Below, in pieces: positions 25,441-34,755 of a stretch of DNA of 64,000 bases (the stretch's first letter is position 1; every line of letters begins with the position of its first letter). The translations under genes and the position numbers were made by a program. The notes under the pieces were generated by a model, which had not been told where the DNA came from, made no database searches, and was given only the letters and a program-made list of their open reading frames with translations. The DNA comes from Peptacetobacter sp900539645 (GTDB lineage: Bacteria; Bacillota; Clostridia; Peptostreptococcales; Peptostreptococcaceae). The stretch is from assembly GCF_047807365.1 (NCBI RefSeq), contig NZ_JBLOUI010000006.1, positions 1 through 64,000 on the forward strand, written 5' to 3'.

Positions 25441-28066
25441 AGTATCTTGGGTTCTTTATAGAAGCCTGTGCAGCTGCAAGTCTTGCTATTGGCACTCTGT
25501 ATGGAGAGCAAGATACATAGTTTAATCCTGTGTTGTAGCAGAATTCAACTGAAGATGGTTCTCCACCGTGTTCACCACATATACCAAGTTTTAATTCTGG
25601 TTTAACACTTCTACCTAATTTAGCACCCATCTGAACAAGTTTTCCTATACCTTTCTGGTCTAGTACCTGGAATGGATCTTTTTCAAGTATTTCTTTTTCT
25701 ACGTATTCACCTAAGAATTTACCAGCGTCATCTCTTGAATATCCGAATCCCATCTGAGTAAGGTCATTAGTACCGAAACTGAAGAAGTCTGCAACTTCTG
25801 CTATTTCATCAGCAGTTAAGCAAGCTCTTGGTATTTCTATCATTGTACCTACTGTGTAGTCAACTTTAACACCTTTTTCTTCCATAACTTTTTCAGCTGT
25901 TTCTTCTATCATTCCTCTTATAAGTTTTAATTCGTTTACTTCACCTACTAGTGGAACCATTATTTCTGGATGAACTTCTACACCTTTGTTTATTGCTTCT
26001 ATAGCACCTTCTATTATAGCTCTAGCCTGCATTACGCATATTTCTGGGTAAGTAACAGCAAGTCTACAACCTCTGTGTCCTAGCATTGGGTTGAATTCTT
26101 CAAGATCAACTATTCTCTTTCTTATTTCTGATTCATCTATTCCCATACTTGCTGCAAGTTCAGCTATTGTTTCATCATCCTGTGGTAAGAATTCATGTAG
26201 AGGTGGGTCAAGAAGTCTTATATTAACCGGTTTACCTTCCATAACTTCGAATATTTCTAAGAAGTCCTGTCTCTGCATTGGAAGTATTTTAGCTAAAGCT
26301 TTTTCTCTCTGTTCAACGTCTTTAGAAAGTATCATTTCTCTAACTGCTGGTATTCTATCTTCTTCAAAGAACATGTGCTCAGTTCTACATAATCCTATAC
26401 CTTCAGCACCAAATTCTACTGCTGCTTTAGCATCTCTTGGGTTATCTGCGTTTGTTCTAACCATCATCTGTTTAGTTTCATCAACCCAGTTCATTAATTT
26501 TTCGAAGTTTCCTGTAACTTCTACTGGAGACTGTTTAACTTCTCCTAAGTATACTTTACCAGTTGAACCATCTATTGATAAGAAGTCACCTTCTTTTATA
26601 GTAAGTTCTCCTGCTCTTATTTCTTTAGCTGCTTCGTCAACTTTTATTTCTCCACAACCAGCTACACAACATTTACCCATACCTCTGGCAACAACTGCTG
26701 CATGAGATGTCATACCACCTCTAGCTGTTAATATCCCTTCAGCTTTTACCATACCTTCTATATCTTCTGGAGAAGTTTCCTGTCTAACAAGAAGAACTTT
26801 TTCTCCATCTTCAACTGCAGCAACAACATCGTCAGCATTGAAGTAAACTTTACCACAAGCTGCACCTGGAGATGCTGGAAGACCTTTAGCTAATACAGTA
26901 GCTTCTTTTAAAGCTTTATCTTCAAATGTTGGATGTAATAATTGGTCTAACTGGTTAGGTTCAACTCTCATTATAGCTTCTTTTTTATCTATTATTCCTG
27001 CTTCAACTAAATCAACAGCAACGTTTATAGCAGCTTTAGCTGTTCTCTTACCATTTCTAGTCTGAAGTATGAATAATTTTTCATTTTCTATAGTAAATTC
27101 TATATCCTGCATATCTTTGTAATGATTTTCAAGTATCTGAGTTACTTTTACGAACTGGTCGTATATTTCTGGCATTACATTCTGAAGAGTAGATATATCC
27201 TGTGGAGTTCTTATACCTGCAACAACGTCTTCACCCTGTGCATTTATTAAGTATTCACCGAATAATTTATTTTCTCCAGTAGCTGGGTTTCTTGTGAAAG
27301 CAACACCTGTACCACTTGTTTCACCCATATTACCGAATACCATTGACTGTATATTTACTGCTGTACCAAGTTTATGAGATATATCGTTTAATTTACGATA
27401 TACTATAGCTCTTGGGTTGTTCCAAGATCTGAACACTGCTTCTATAGCAAGCATTAACTGTTCTTTTGGATCCTGTGGGAAGTCAGTTTTAACTTCTTTT
27501 TTGTATATAGCTTTGAATTCTTCAACTATACCTTTTAAATCTTCAGTAGTTAAATCAGTATCGAATTTGTATCCTTTTTCTTCTTTAACTCTGTCTAATA
27601 CGTTTTCAAATTTATATTTTGGAACTTCCATAGCAACATCTGAGAACATCTGTATGAATCTTCTGTAACTATCATAAGCAAATCTTTCATTCTGAGTTGC
27701 ATCTGCTAATCCTAATACACTGTTATCATTTAAACCAAGGTTTAATATAGTATCCATCATACCTGGCATTGAGAATACAGCACCTGAACGAACTGATACT
27801 AATAAAGGATTTTTAGTGCATCCTAATTTTTTACCCTGTAATTCTTCTAATTCTGCAAGATGTTTTTCTATTTCTGCTACGATTTCTGCTCTTATAGTTT
27901 TTTCATTATCGTAGTAATCATTACAAGCATCTGTAGTTATTGTAAATCCCTGAGGAACTGGTAGTCCTATTTTAGTCATTTCTGCTAAATTGGCTCCTTT
28001 ACCTCCTAGTAAAGATTTCATTTCTTTACTACCTTCACTAAAACTATAAACATACTTAGTTTCCAT
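25439..28066 (-). CDS. ppdK: Pyruvate, phosphate dikinase
   Basis: The 875-residue cytoplasmic enzyme interconverts pyruvate, ATP and phosphate with phosphoenolpyruvate, AMP and pyrophosphate. The N-terminal ATP-binding domain starts with YVYSFSEGSKEMKSLLGGKG. The central swivelling domain carries the catalytic His in GGMTSHAAVVARGMG, with the regulatory Thr just before it. The C-terminal PEP-binding barrel has GICGEHGG and FSFGTNDLTQM. Full length. GGGGG precedes the ATG. Its bifunctional regulator and a CBS-domain repressor are encoded directly upstream, so flux at this node is controlled at both protein and gene level. Confidence 0.97.
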   Translation of the reverse strand: METKYVYSFSEGSKEMKSLLGGKGANLAEMTKIGLPVPQGFTITTDACNDYYDNEKTIRAEIVAEIEKHLAELEELQGKKLGCTKNPLLVSVRSGAVFSMPGMMDTILNLGLNDNSVLGLADATQNERFAYDSYRRFIQMFSDVAMEVPKYKFENVLDRVKEEKGYKFDTDLTTEDLKGIVEEFKAIYKKEVKTDFPQDPKEQLMLAIEAVFRSWNNPRAIVYRKLNDISHKLGTAVNIQSMVFGNMGETSGTGVAFTRNPATGENKLFGEYLINAQGEDVVAGIRTPQDISTLQNVMPEIYDQFVKVTQILENHYKDMQDIEFTIENEKLFILQTRNGKRTAKAAINVAVDLVEAGIIDKKEAIMRVEPNQLDQLLHPTFEDKALKEATVLAKGLPASPGAACGKVYFNADDVVAAVEDGEKVLLVRQETSPEDIEGMVKAEGILTARGGMTSHAAVVARGMGKCCVAGCGEIKVDEAAKEIRAGELTIKEGDFLSIDGSTGKVYLGEVKQSPVEVTGNFEKLMNWVDETKQMMVRTNADNPRDAKAAVEFGAEGIGLCRTEHMFFEEDRIPAVREMILSKDVEQREKALAKILPMQRQDFLEIFEVMEGKPVNIRLLDPPLHEFLPQDDETIAELAASMGIDESEIRKRIVDLEEFNPMLGHRGCRLAVTYPEICVMQARAIIEGAIEAINKGVEVHPEIMVPLVGEVNELKLIRGMIEETAEKVMEEKGVKVDYTVGTMIEIPRACLTADEIAEVADFFSFGTNDLTQMGFGYSRDDAGKFLGEYVEKEILEKDPFQVLDQKGIGKLVQMGAKLGRSVKPELKLGICGEHGGEPSSVEFCYNTGLNYVSCSPYRVPIARLAAAQASIKNPRY

Positions 28067-28130
28067 TTTTTAACCCCCATTAAATTTAAAAATTTATAAC
28101 CTTAAACTTTTTGATATTATATTTATTTAA

Positions 28131-28153
28131 AGTGGTTGTATTTTTCAACCACT
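28131..28153 (-). terminator. Weak hairpin between the PDRP gene and ppdK
   Basis: AGTGGTTG (28131-28138) pairs with CAACCACT (28146-28153). The minus-strand tail is only partly T-rich, so this may attenuate rather than stop read-through into ppdK. Confidence 0.45.
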
Positions 28154-28200
28154 ATTTAACATTTTTTACACACTTTACATTCTATTCAATTACGTTAGAA

Positions 28201-29040
28201 TTATATTTCTCCGTCCTTGAATATGTTTAACCCATTTTCTTTCATTATATCTAGAATTATTCCAGCTGTTTCTTCTATAGCCTTATTTGCTACATTGATA
28301 ACTGGACATCCTAATCTTTTGAATACGTTTTCAGAATAGTCAAGCTCATCTAGTATTCTTTCAAAGTTAGCGTAGTTTGCTTTGCTTGAAAGTCCTAATG
28401 CTTTAAGTCTTTCAGTTCTGATTTCATTTAATTTTTCTGGTGAATTAGTAAGCCCTATAATTTTTTTAGTACTTACTTCAGATAATTCTTTTGGAATCGG
28501 AACTTCTGGAACTAGAGGAACATTTGCCACTTTTATATGTTTATTAGCTAAATACATACTAAGTGGAGTTTTTGATGTTCTTGATATACCTACAAGAACT
28601 AAATCAGCTTTAAGAACTCCTCTTGGATCTTTACCATCGTCATACTTAACAGCAAACTCTATTGCGTCTATTCTCTTGAAGTATGATTCATCTAACTTTC
28701 TTATTATTCCTGGTTCTCTTTTTGGTTTTTTTTCTAAACGACTGCTTATTTTTTTTAGCATATCTGACATAAGGTCTATTGAGCTGATTCCTTCTCTTTC
28801 TGAGAATTCTGTTATAATATCGCACATTTCATCTTCAACTAATGTGTAAACTACTATAGCATCTTCTTTTTTAGCATTTTCTAATATATCTAAAAGCATT
28901 TCCTTTTCTGTTACAAAAGGAAATCTTTTTATCTCGTATGGATCACGACCGTAGAACTGTGACATAGCCGCCTTTATCATATTTCTAGCAGTTTCTCCAA
29001 TCGAATCAGATATTGCATATATCATCAACTTATTATCCAC
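28201..29040 (-). CDS. Pyruvate, phosphate dikinase regulatory protein (PDRP-type)
   Basis: The protein (about 279 residues) is a bifunctional kinase/phosphorylase that inactivates the dikinase by ADP-dependent phosphorylation of a Thr and reactivates it with phosphate. Family features are IYAISDSIGETARNMIKAA near the N terminus, the P-loop-like GISRTSKTPLSMYLANK (about 150-166) and LGCPVINVANKAIEETA at the C terminus. I prefer the GTG at 29040, because AGGAGG lies seven bases upstream; the ATG at 29046 is only one base from it. The neighbour ppdK fixes the substrate. Confidence 0.93.
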   Translation of the reverse strand: MDNKLMIYAISDSIGETARNMIKAAMSQFYGRDPYEIKRFPFVTEKEMLLDILENAKKEDAIVVYTLVEDEMCDIITEFSEREGISSIDLMSDMLKKISSRLEKKPKREPGIIRKLDESYFKRIDAIEFAVKYDDGKDPRGVLKADLVLVGISRTSKTPLSMYLANKHIKVANVPLVPEVPIPKELSEVSTKKIIGLTNSPEKLNEIRTERLKALGLSSKANYANFERILDELDYSENVFKRLGCPVINVANKAIEETAGIILDIMKENGLNIFKDGEI

Positions 29041-29051
29041 TGACATTCCTC

Positions 29052-29690
29052 CTAACTATCTACCATTTCTAAAAATAATTTGGTTATATTCGTTTTAGAT
29101 ATTCTTCCAACAACTCTCATTTTTGACTCATCGTCCTTATCTCTTTCAACTATAGGAACTGAATCAACTTCATGCTCTATTATCTTTTTAGCTGCTGTAG
29201 TTATTGAATCATCTTTATTCAACGTTACTATGTTAGGCATTCTAGTCATTATCATACCAATAGGCATCTTATTTATATCTGCACCACCTATTGTTGCCTT
29301 TAGAAGGTCTTTTCTTGAAACAACACCACATAGATTGTCATTATCGTCAATTATAACTATACTTCCTACATCAGATAGGAACATTGTAACAATTGTATCG
29401 TATATACTCGAATCTTTCTTTACTAGTGTTGGAATACTCATAACACTTTCAACTTTTCTCTCTTTTATATTACTTCCTATTAGATTGATTTCGTTTACTC
29501 CTGAGTAAAAATATCCAACTTTAGGTCTTGCATCAAGTATTCCTGTCATAGTTAATATGGCAAGATCTGATCTAAGTGTAGCACGAGTGACATTTAAACT
29601 TGCGGCAATTCTTTCACTTGTTATAGGTTCATGTTCCTTAACTATATCTATTATCTTTAACTGCCTATCATTAAGCTGAATTTTAATCAC
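29052..29690 (-). CDS. HTH-CBS domain transcriptional regulator (CcpN-like)
   Basis: The 212-residue protein has an N-terminal winged helix (about 5-60: LNDRQLKIIDIVKEHEPITS, then NVTRATLRSDLAIL) and two CBS domains (about 80-210: IVIIDDNDNLCGVVSRKDLL and VDSVPIVERDK). The layout is that of CcpN/YqzB, a repressor of gluconeogenic genes in Bacillus whose CBS part senses nucleotides. It starts at GTG behind GGAGGAAG and runs straight into the PDRP gene, so it likely autoregulates the unit with ppdK. Confidence 0.88.
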   Translation of the reverse strand: MIKIQLNDRQLKIIDIVKEHEPITSERIAASLNVTRATLRSDLAILTMTGILDARPKVGYFYSGVNEINLIGSNIKERKVESVMSIPTLVKKDSSIYDTIVTMFLSDVGSIVIIDDNDNLCGVVSRKDLLKATIGGADINKMPIGMIMTRMPNIVTLNKDDSITTAAKKIIEHEVDSVPIVERDKDDESKMRVVGRISKTNITKLFLEMVDS

Positions 29691-30279
29691 CTTCCTCCAT
29701 TGTGCTATACTTTATTCCTTAGCACGCTTATATTGTATATTATATAACCTTATGTACCATTCTGTAAATAGAAAAATTATATTTTATTTATAAATACAGT
29801 ACATTATTTATAATTTATACCATATTTATGATATATTAATATATTTTTTATGTCTATTTACATGATATCAGCTCATCCTATTTATAATTATAACTCATAT
29901 TTAATGTATTATAAATAGTATATTATAATTTTTCTATTTTATTTTTTATTTTCTTTTAATAATTAATTATTTTTGAATATTTTCTAAGCTTTTATCTTTA
30001 ATTTTTAATTAATTATATTAAATATACCCTATGTATTTAAAATACATACAATCTTTTTAAAGATTTTTAAATAAATTGTTATAGACTAATCTATTATTTA
30101 GTATGTTTTATTTGTATTAATAATGAATAATTAAATATATTTTTTGATTTTCAAATTTATATAAAATTTCAATAGTTTTTTTCTATTTTTAATTGCTATA
30201 GATTATATTTTATTTATAATCTTTTATTTTATTGACGCAAATTATTTTTTTCTATATTCTTAATTTGAGGTGATAAATT
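29691..30279. other. Long AT-rich divergent intergenic region
   Basis: Nearly 590 bases between the regulator gene (leftward) and the C_GCAxxG_C_C gene (rightward). It holds an 11-bp inverted repeat CTATTTATAAT (29878-29888) with ATTATAAATAG (29908-29918), the operator-like site at 30171 and a possible promoter (TTGACG at 30232, TATTCT at 30255). I see no ORF or structured RNA. Confidence 0.5.
30171..30187 (+). promoter_or_regulatory. Operator-like inverted repeat ATAG-T7-CTAT (site 2)
   Basis: AATAGTTTTTTTCTATT keeps the ATAG-seven T-CTAT core found upstream of both rhodanese genes, and it is itself symmetric. It lies about 45 bases upstream of the possible -35 box of the C_GCAxxG_C_C gene. 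Confidence 0.5.
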
Positions 30280-30714
30280 ATGATAACAACAAATGAAGTT
30301 GCAGAATTATTTGCACAGGGATTCGACTGCTCTCAGGTAATTGTTTCTTATTTTGCAGAAGATTTAGGAATTGATGACAAAACAGCAAAAAAAATGGCTG
30401 CTTGTTTTGGAGCAGGTATGTTTGCCGGAGAAACATGTGGCGCATATGCTGGTGCATTAATGGTTATAGGTCTAAAATATGGTCATTATGAGCCAAATAC
30501 TCCAGATGTCAAAAATCAAAACATAGGAAAACTTATGGAATTCAAGCAGAAATTCGCAGAAAAACACAACTCTTGTGTATGTAAAAATCTACTTGATGGC
30601 TTAAATCCATCTATACCTGAAGATATGAATGTATTACTAGAAAGTGGTAAAATGATGTCATTCTGTCCTCAGCTAGTAGTAGATATAATAGAAGTTTTAG
30701 AAGAAATATTATAA
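30280..30714 (+). CDS. C_GCAxxG_C_C family redox protein
   Basis: The 144-residue protein has the invariant cysteine pattern that gives the family its name: Cys in GFDCSQ (about 17), CGAYAGALM (about 53-61), VCKNLLDG (about 107) and SFCPQLV (about 129). Such proteins are thought to act in redox or metal chemistry, often near reductases or arsenic and selenium genes. Function is not established. GAGGTG precedes ATG. It stands alone, divergent from the ppdK regulator and convergent with the ArsS-type gene, and shares an operator-like site with the rhodanese genes. Confidence 0.82.
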   Translation: MITTNEVAELFAQGFDCSQVIVSYFAEDLGIDDKTAKKMAACFGAGMFAGETCGAYAGALMVIGLKYGHYEPNTPDVKNQNIGKLMEFKQKFAEKHNSCVCKNLLDGLNPSIPEDMNVLLESGKMMSFCPQLVVDIIEVLEEIL

Positions 30715-30721
30715 AAAAACA

Positions 30722-30760
30722 GCTGTTGTAATTTTATTTTTACAACAGCCTATTTTTTAT
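30722..30760. terminator. Bidirectional terminator between the C_GCAxxG_C_C and ArsS-type genes
   Basis: GCTGTTGTAA (30722-30731) pairs with TTACAACAGC (30740-30749), flanked by A and T runs, between convergent genes. Confidence 0.85.
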
Positions 30761-30776
30761 TTATTTGTTATATATT

Positions 30777-31754
30777 TTATTCAGTTGTACATCCACCACA
30801 ACTTGATCCTTCTCCAGCGCAACAAGCATAGCAGTGTTTTCCAGTTATTATATTTCTTACTTCTATTCCATCTTTACATAAATCAAATATGTTTTTCTTT
30901 CCCTCGATTTCAAGATCTTCAGCCTGGTTGAAGTCACAGTCGTAAACCTTTCCATCCCAACCTACTGATATCTGATCTCTACACATCATATTTTCTACAG
31001 CACTTTCATTGAAACTTCCTTCTAGTTTACACATATATGGTACTAGATTTCCACTTCTTTCAAGAAATGCTCCAAATCTTCCTATTGGATTGTTTATTAT
31101 ATTAAATACACAGTTAAATACTATTCCATGATCAGCAAATAATTTTGATTTATACTGTTTTGTTAAACTTTCCTGAGATGGTGGGAAGAATGCTCCACCT
31201 GGATTGTATACTAAGTTTAATACTAAGTCTTTATCTTTTCCGTATCCAAGTTCATTTAATCTCTGAAGTCCAGATATTACTTTTTTAAATACTCCTTTAC
31301 CTCTCTGTCTATCACAGTCTTTTTCTGAGTAGTATGGTAAAGATGCAACCACTTCTATTTTATTTTCAGCAAATTTTTCTGGAAGGTGAGTATATTCTTC
31401 TTCCTGAAGTATTACTATATTACTTCTAACTATTACTCTATCAACTAATTTTGCAGATTCTTCCATGAACCATTCAAAATTAGGGTTCATTTCTGGAGCA
31501 CCACCAGTTATGTCTATTGTAGTAAATGAAGGATTCTTTTTAACTAATTCTAAACAAGCTTCCATCACTTCTTTTGGCATTATTTCTTTTCTATTTGGAC
31601 CTGCTTCAACATGACAGTGTTTACAAGCTAAGTTACATAAAGTCCCTATATTTACCTGTAAAGTTGATAAATTTTCGTTAGTTTTTAGCCATTCTTTATG
31701 CTCTACTTTTTCTGCAAATGGTGTTATACATTCAAGACAGTCTAATCTATTCAT
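30777..31754 (-). CDS. arsS: ArsS-type radical SAM protein (DUF3641 C terminus)
   Basis: The 325-residue radical SAM enzyme has the cluster motif CNLACKHCHVEAG (about 39-51) and the downstream ITGGAPEMNP motif. A Cys-rich DUF3641 tail follows: CKLEGSF, MMCRDQISVGWDGKVYDCDF and HCYACCAGEGSSCGGC at the end. ArsS homologues are assigned to arsenosugar formation, where they transfer a 5'-deoxyadenosyl group to an arsenic species. In this anaerobe the true substrate could be another thiophilic element compound. AGGGGGA lies before ATG. It is the last gene of a cluster with two glycosyltransferases, an AhpD-like protein and iron-sulfur and membrane proteins. Confidence 0.85.
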   Translation of the reverse strand: MNRLDCLECITPFAEKVEHKEWLKTNENLSTLQVNIGTLCNLACKHCHVEAGPNRKEIMPKEVMEACLELVKKNPSFTTIDITGGAPEMNPNFEWFMEESAKLVDRVIVRSNIVILQEEEYTHLPEKFAENKIEVVASLPYYSEKDCDRQRGKGVFKKVISGLQRLNELGYGKDKDLVLNLVYNPGGAFFPPSQESLTKQYKSKLFADHGIVFNCVFNIINNPIGRFGAFLERSGNLVPYMCKLEGSFNESAVENMMCRDQISVGWDGKVYDCDFNQAEDLEIEGKKNIFDLCKDGIEVRNIITGKHCYACCAGEGSSCGGCTTE

Positions 31755-31772
31755 AATAAAATCCCCCTAATT

Positions 31773-32111
31773 TTATAATTCCAATTTGTTTGCATTATTT
31801 TTCATCTGAACTCCGAATGCTAGAGTTGCTCCACCACTTATAGCTGCAGCAACGTGAAGAGCTTCTGTCATCTGTTCCTGGTTAGCACCACTTTCTAAAC
31901 ATCCAGTAGTATATGCATCTATACAATATGGACATTTAACAGCGTGAGCAACTGCTAATGCTATTAAAGATTTTTCTCTCTTTGTTAATGCTCCATCTTC
32001 AAATACTGATCCATAGTAACTCATGAATTTATTCCATAAATCCGGAGCATCTTCACCTATTATACCTGAGCCAAATTTCATTAAGTCTTCTTTTTCAAAA
32101 TAACAATCCAT
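31773..32111 (-). CDS. AhpD-like carboxymuconolactone decarboxylase family protein
   Basis: The 112-residue all-alpha protein has the peroxidase-type redox motif CPYCIDAYTTGC, with two cysteines spaced CxxC and a proton-relay His/Glu region (AVAHAVKC). Proteins of this shape are found beside ArsS genes and are called arsenosugar-associated peroxidase-like. It probably handles a thiol or peroxide step. Start ATG 32111 follows GGAGGAATT; an upstream ATG at 32126 would contain that site. It lies 18 bases before the ArsS gene, so the two form a tight pair. Confidence 0.85.
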   Translation of the reverse strand: MDCYFEKEDLMKFGSGIIGEDAPDLWNKFMSYYGSVFEDGALTKREKSLIALAVAHAVKCPYCIDAYTTGCLESGANQEQMTEALHVAAAISGGATLAFGVQMKNNANKLEL

Positions 32112-32139
32112 TTTTAATTCCTCCAATTCCTATTTATAT

Positions 32140-32197
32140 AAAAATCGGTATTTTCACAGGAAATATTAATATATTTGAAGTTCAAAATACGATTTTT
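32140..32197 (-). terminator. Intra-cluster hairpin with T-rich tail
   Basis: A 14-bp stem with one bulge (32140-32154 with 32184-32197) on the minus strand is followed by TTTTTATATAAAT. It stands between the iron-sulfur gene and the AhpD-ArsS pair and may partly terminate or mark a separate transcript. Confidence 0.5.
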
Positions 32198-32230
32198 ATC
32201 GACTACTTCTAATTTTTTGATATATACTTA

Positions 32231-33244
32231 CTATCTTTTAAACTTAAACTTCATCCTATTAGTTAAACTTTTTATTCCCTTTTCTGGCTTTTCATCTATT
32301 TCAAGAATTTCATTTAATATATGAAGTACATTCTCTGCTCCACCACGTCTAAAGTTTCCAGCACACGATGCACAGTAAACATAGAAATCATCTCCACCTT
32401 TTTTTATTGCATCACTTGTAAATCCTGCTGATAATTCACTTTCTTTAGCAGAAGCACAACCTCCTAATCCGCAGCACTGAGCTTTTATTATTTCAACTTT
32501 CTTATCGTCATCTCCCAAATTATCAGTATTTGGTAGGAATTTTTCTATATCTTTAAATATAAACCTAGCTTCTTTATCTGGACATGGCATAAATATCTTC
32601 ATATCTCTATCCAATTTTTTGCCTATATTTAATTCATCAAGCTTCTGATAAATGCTTACAACCTTCGCATCTATTTTATTTCTTAGGAAGTAATAGCAGT
32701 TAGGACAAAGCATAACTACCTCTTCCACATCTCTTTTTTTCAACTCTTTATTTATATTATCTATTATTTTTTCAGCCTCTTTTTTTAGTCCTAGTTCAGA
32801 TATAGGCTTACCACAACAATCATAAACCGTATCTATTCCATGTTCTTTTAAGATAGATGATATTTTATTTGTCGCACTAGGATAAAAAGATGGAAAGTTG
32901 CAGCCTGTAAATAACACAGTCCTACTATTTGCTGCTTTATAATTTTTAAACTTATAGTTTATTTTTTCTTTTAATAGCATTGAATACCCGTCCTCTGCTA
33001 TTTTATCACCGTTCTTTTCAACAGAATCTTCTCTCATCATAAGTGCTATTTTTCTTCCATCTATATCCTCAGGACATACTCTCTCACAATCTCCACATAA
33101 AAAACAATTATATGCAAGATCTGGTCTTTTTGAAAAATCTGCTAAATTTAGTCCGTATTTATCTAAAAAGCTGCAATTCTTAGTACACAGCCCACATTCA
33201 ATACAATTAGCCACTTCATTTTGAAGTTTTTCCTGTACTTCCAT
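32231..33244 (-). CDS. CCG-domain iron-sulfur oxidoreductase (HdrB/GlpC-like)
   Basis: The protein (about 337 residues) has two [4Fe-4S] ferredoxin motifs near the N terminus (CIECGLCTKNC and CFLCGDCERVCPED). Two cysteine-rich CCG domains follow: YDCCGKPISELG (about 150) and QCCGLGGCAS (about 260), each with earlier cysteines in TGCNFPSF and CPNCYYF. This layout is shared with heterodisulfide reductase subunit B and GlpC/LutA proteins, which pass electrons to or from thiol-disulfide or quinone substrates. Start ATG 33244 is preferred over TTG 33259, but the ribosome-binding site is weak. It lies within the glycosyltransferase cluster. Confidence 0.82.
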   Translation of the reverse strand: MEVQEKLQNEVANCIECGLCTKNCSFLDKYGLNLADFSKRPDLAYNCFLCGDCERVCPEDIDGRKIALMMREDSVEKNGDKIAEDGYSMLLKEKINYKFKNYKAANSRTVLFTGCNFPSFYPSATNKISSILKEHGIDTVYDCCGKPISELGLKKEAEKIIDNINKELKKRDVEEVVMLCPNCYYFLRNKIDAKVVSIYQKLDELNIGKKLDRDMKIFMPCPDKEARFIFKDIEKFLPNTDNLGDDDKKVEIIKAQCCGLGGCASAKESELSAGFTSDAIKKGGDDFYVYCASCAGNFRRGGAENVLHILNEILEIDEKPEKGIKSLTNRMKFKFKR

Positions 33245-33296
33245 ATTACTCACATCCAATTTTTAATTATTTTAATCAAACTATTTATATTTAGGC

Positions 33297-33995
33297 TTAT
33301 TTATACATAGATGCAATTTTATCTATATCTTCTCCATCTCTATACATCTTTTGAAGAACTTGCATCCTATACATAGTCTTTAATTTTCCATTTTTTTCAA
33401 ATCTTATACCTGAAGTTGTTATATACGAATCTATTTGCTCAACTGGATATTTTTCCTTCATGTCAATAGATAACTGATAGTCTTCCATAAGTGGTATACT
33501 TCTGTATCCTCCATTTTCAAAGAACACATTTCTATCTATAAAAATCCCCTGATCTCCAAATGCTATTTTCCTATGTTTCACTCTAAAATTAGACATAAAT
33601 CCACATATCTTCATTAGAATTCCTCTACTATCAAATCTTAGCTTTGCACATCCAAACTTGACACCTCTATTTACAGCTGCTTCTATCTTTTCTAAAATAT
33701 CAGATTCTACTTGACTATCACAATGTAAGAAAAATAGTGTATCCCCTATAGATGCCTTTGCCCCATTATTCATCTGATTTGCTCTACCTTTTTCAGATTT
33801 TATTAGCTTATAATTAGGTTTATCTTTTATTCTCTCATCTATAATTTGACATGTCTTATCCTTACATCCACCATCAGAAAAGATAACTTCAAAATCTCCA
33901 GTAAATTTTTCTAAATTATCAATAATTTTTCCTATATTATTTTCTTCGTTATATACTGGTATTATTATTGAAATATAATCTTTTTTTATACTCAT
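33297..33995 (-). CDS. Family 2 glycosyltransferase, TIGR04283-like (arsenosugar cluster type)
   Basis: The 232-residue cytoplasmic GT-A glycosyltransferase begins ISIIIPVYNEENNIGKII and has the ISDGGCKDKT-type nucleotide loop (VIFSDGGCKDKT) and FLHCDSQV, the metal-binding Asp motif. GDQGIFI and GGYRSIPLMEDYQLS are typical of the group annotated as TIGR04283 in arsenosugar clusters. Donor and acceptor are unknown. AAGGA precedes ATG. A second, unrelated transferase of the TIGR04282 type lies upstream, which is the usual pairing. Confidence 0.85.
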   Translation of the reverse strand: MSIKKDYISIIIPVYNEENNIGKIIDNLEKFTGDFEVIFSDGGCKDKTCQIIDERIKDKPNYKLIKSEKGRANQMNNGAKASIGDTLFFLHCDSQVESDILEKIEAAVNRGVKFGCAKLRFDSRGILMKICGFMSNFRVKHRKIAFGDQGIFIDRNVFFENGGYRSIPLMEDYQLSIDMKEKYPVEQIDSYITTSGIRFEKNGKLKTMYRMQVLQKMYRDGEDIDKIASMYK

Positions 33996-34017
33996 TATAC
34001 TTATTCCTTGTACATAT

Positions 34018-34701
34018 TTACTCTATTTTTTTCTTTTCATCGTCCTTTGCAGGCATTACTTTTTTAGCTAGCACTAAAGAAACTACTGTTAATATTACTA
34101 AAAGTGCTATTGCAATCATGAAATTAGGGTCACCCATATCTAATGCTTTATCTCCTATATTTATAAACACTAGTGTTCCTGGGAATATCCCAACCATAGT
34201 AGCTATTATATAACTTTTAAAACTCATTCCACTAAGACCCGCGCCATAGTTTATTACATTGTACGGAACTGCTGGAATTAATCTAAGTACAAATATTATA
34301 AAGAAAGATTTTTTGCCATCTGCCTCTATAAATGCCTGCCACATACTAGGTGATAATTTATCTTTTAAAAAGTTTAATATCATCTCTCTAGCCATTACTT
34401 TTGCCATAATAAACATTACTGCACTATTCATCCAAGCACCTATTAATGTATAAATTGTCCCTTTGAACATTCCAAAAACAACTCCTGCTACAACGGCAAG
34501 TATTGGAACTGGGAAAAATGCTATTGGAAGTATCGTAAATGCTAAAATGTATGCAATTGGTGCAAATACTCCCCATCCTTCTATATATACTCTAAGATCT
34601 TCAACAGATATTCCACTTAAATATTTTTTATATATAAATACACATAATAAAAGTAGTACTACTATTGAAGCCTGTTTTATTCTTTTATTTACCTGTATCA
34701 A
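34018..34701 (-). CDS. TVP38/TMEM64 (DedA-like) family membrane protein, copy 1
   Basis: The protein (about 227 residues) has five to six membrane segments. The conserved SNARE-associated/DedA core reads VVAGVVFGMFKGTIYTLIGA through VLRLIPAVPYNVINYGAGLS to IGIFPGT-like VGIFPGTLVFINIG. Such proteins are proposed lipid scramblases or transporters. I use the TTG at 34701, because AAAGGAG lies eight bases upstream; the upstream TTG at 34719 would place that site inside the ORF. A second TVP38 gene occurs at 36657 in the same cluster. Confidence 0.85.
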   Translation of the reverse strand: MIQVNKRIKQASIVVLLLLCVFIYKKYLSGISVEDLRVYIEGWGVFAPIAYILAFTILPIAFFPVPILAVVAGVVFGMFKGTIYTLIGAWMNSAVMFIMAKVMAREMILNFLKDKLSPSMWQAFIEADGKKSFFIIFVLRLIPAVPYNVINYGAGLSGMSFKSYIIATMVGIFPGTLVFINIGDKALDMGDPNFMIAIALLVILTVVSLVLAKKVMPAKDDEKKKIE

Positions 34702-34755
34702 TAACTCTGCTCCTTTCAACTCATCTTCTATTTGTTTATTTTGTCATACTCTATA

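Noticed and set aside
30777..32111. Further selenocysteine codons in the ArsS-type or AhpD-like genes
   Set aside because: Both reading frames are complete, with Cys at all expected redox positions and no in-frame TGA.
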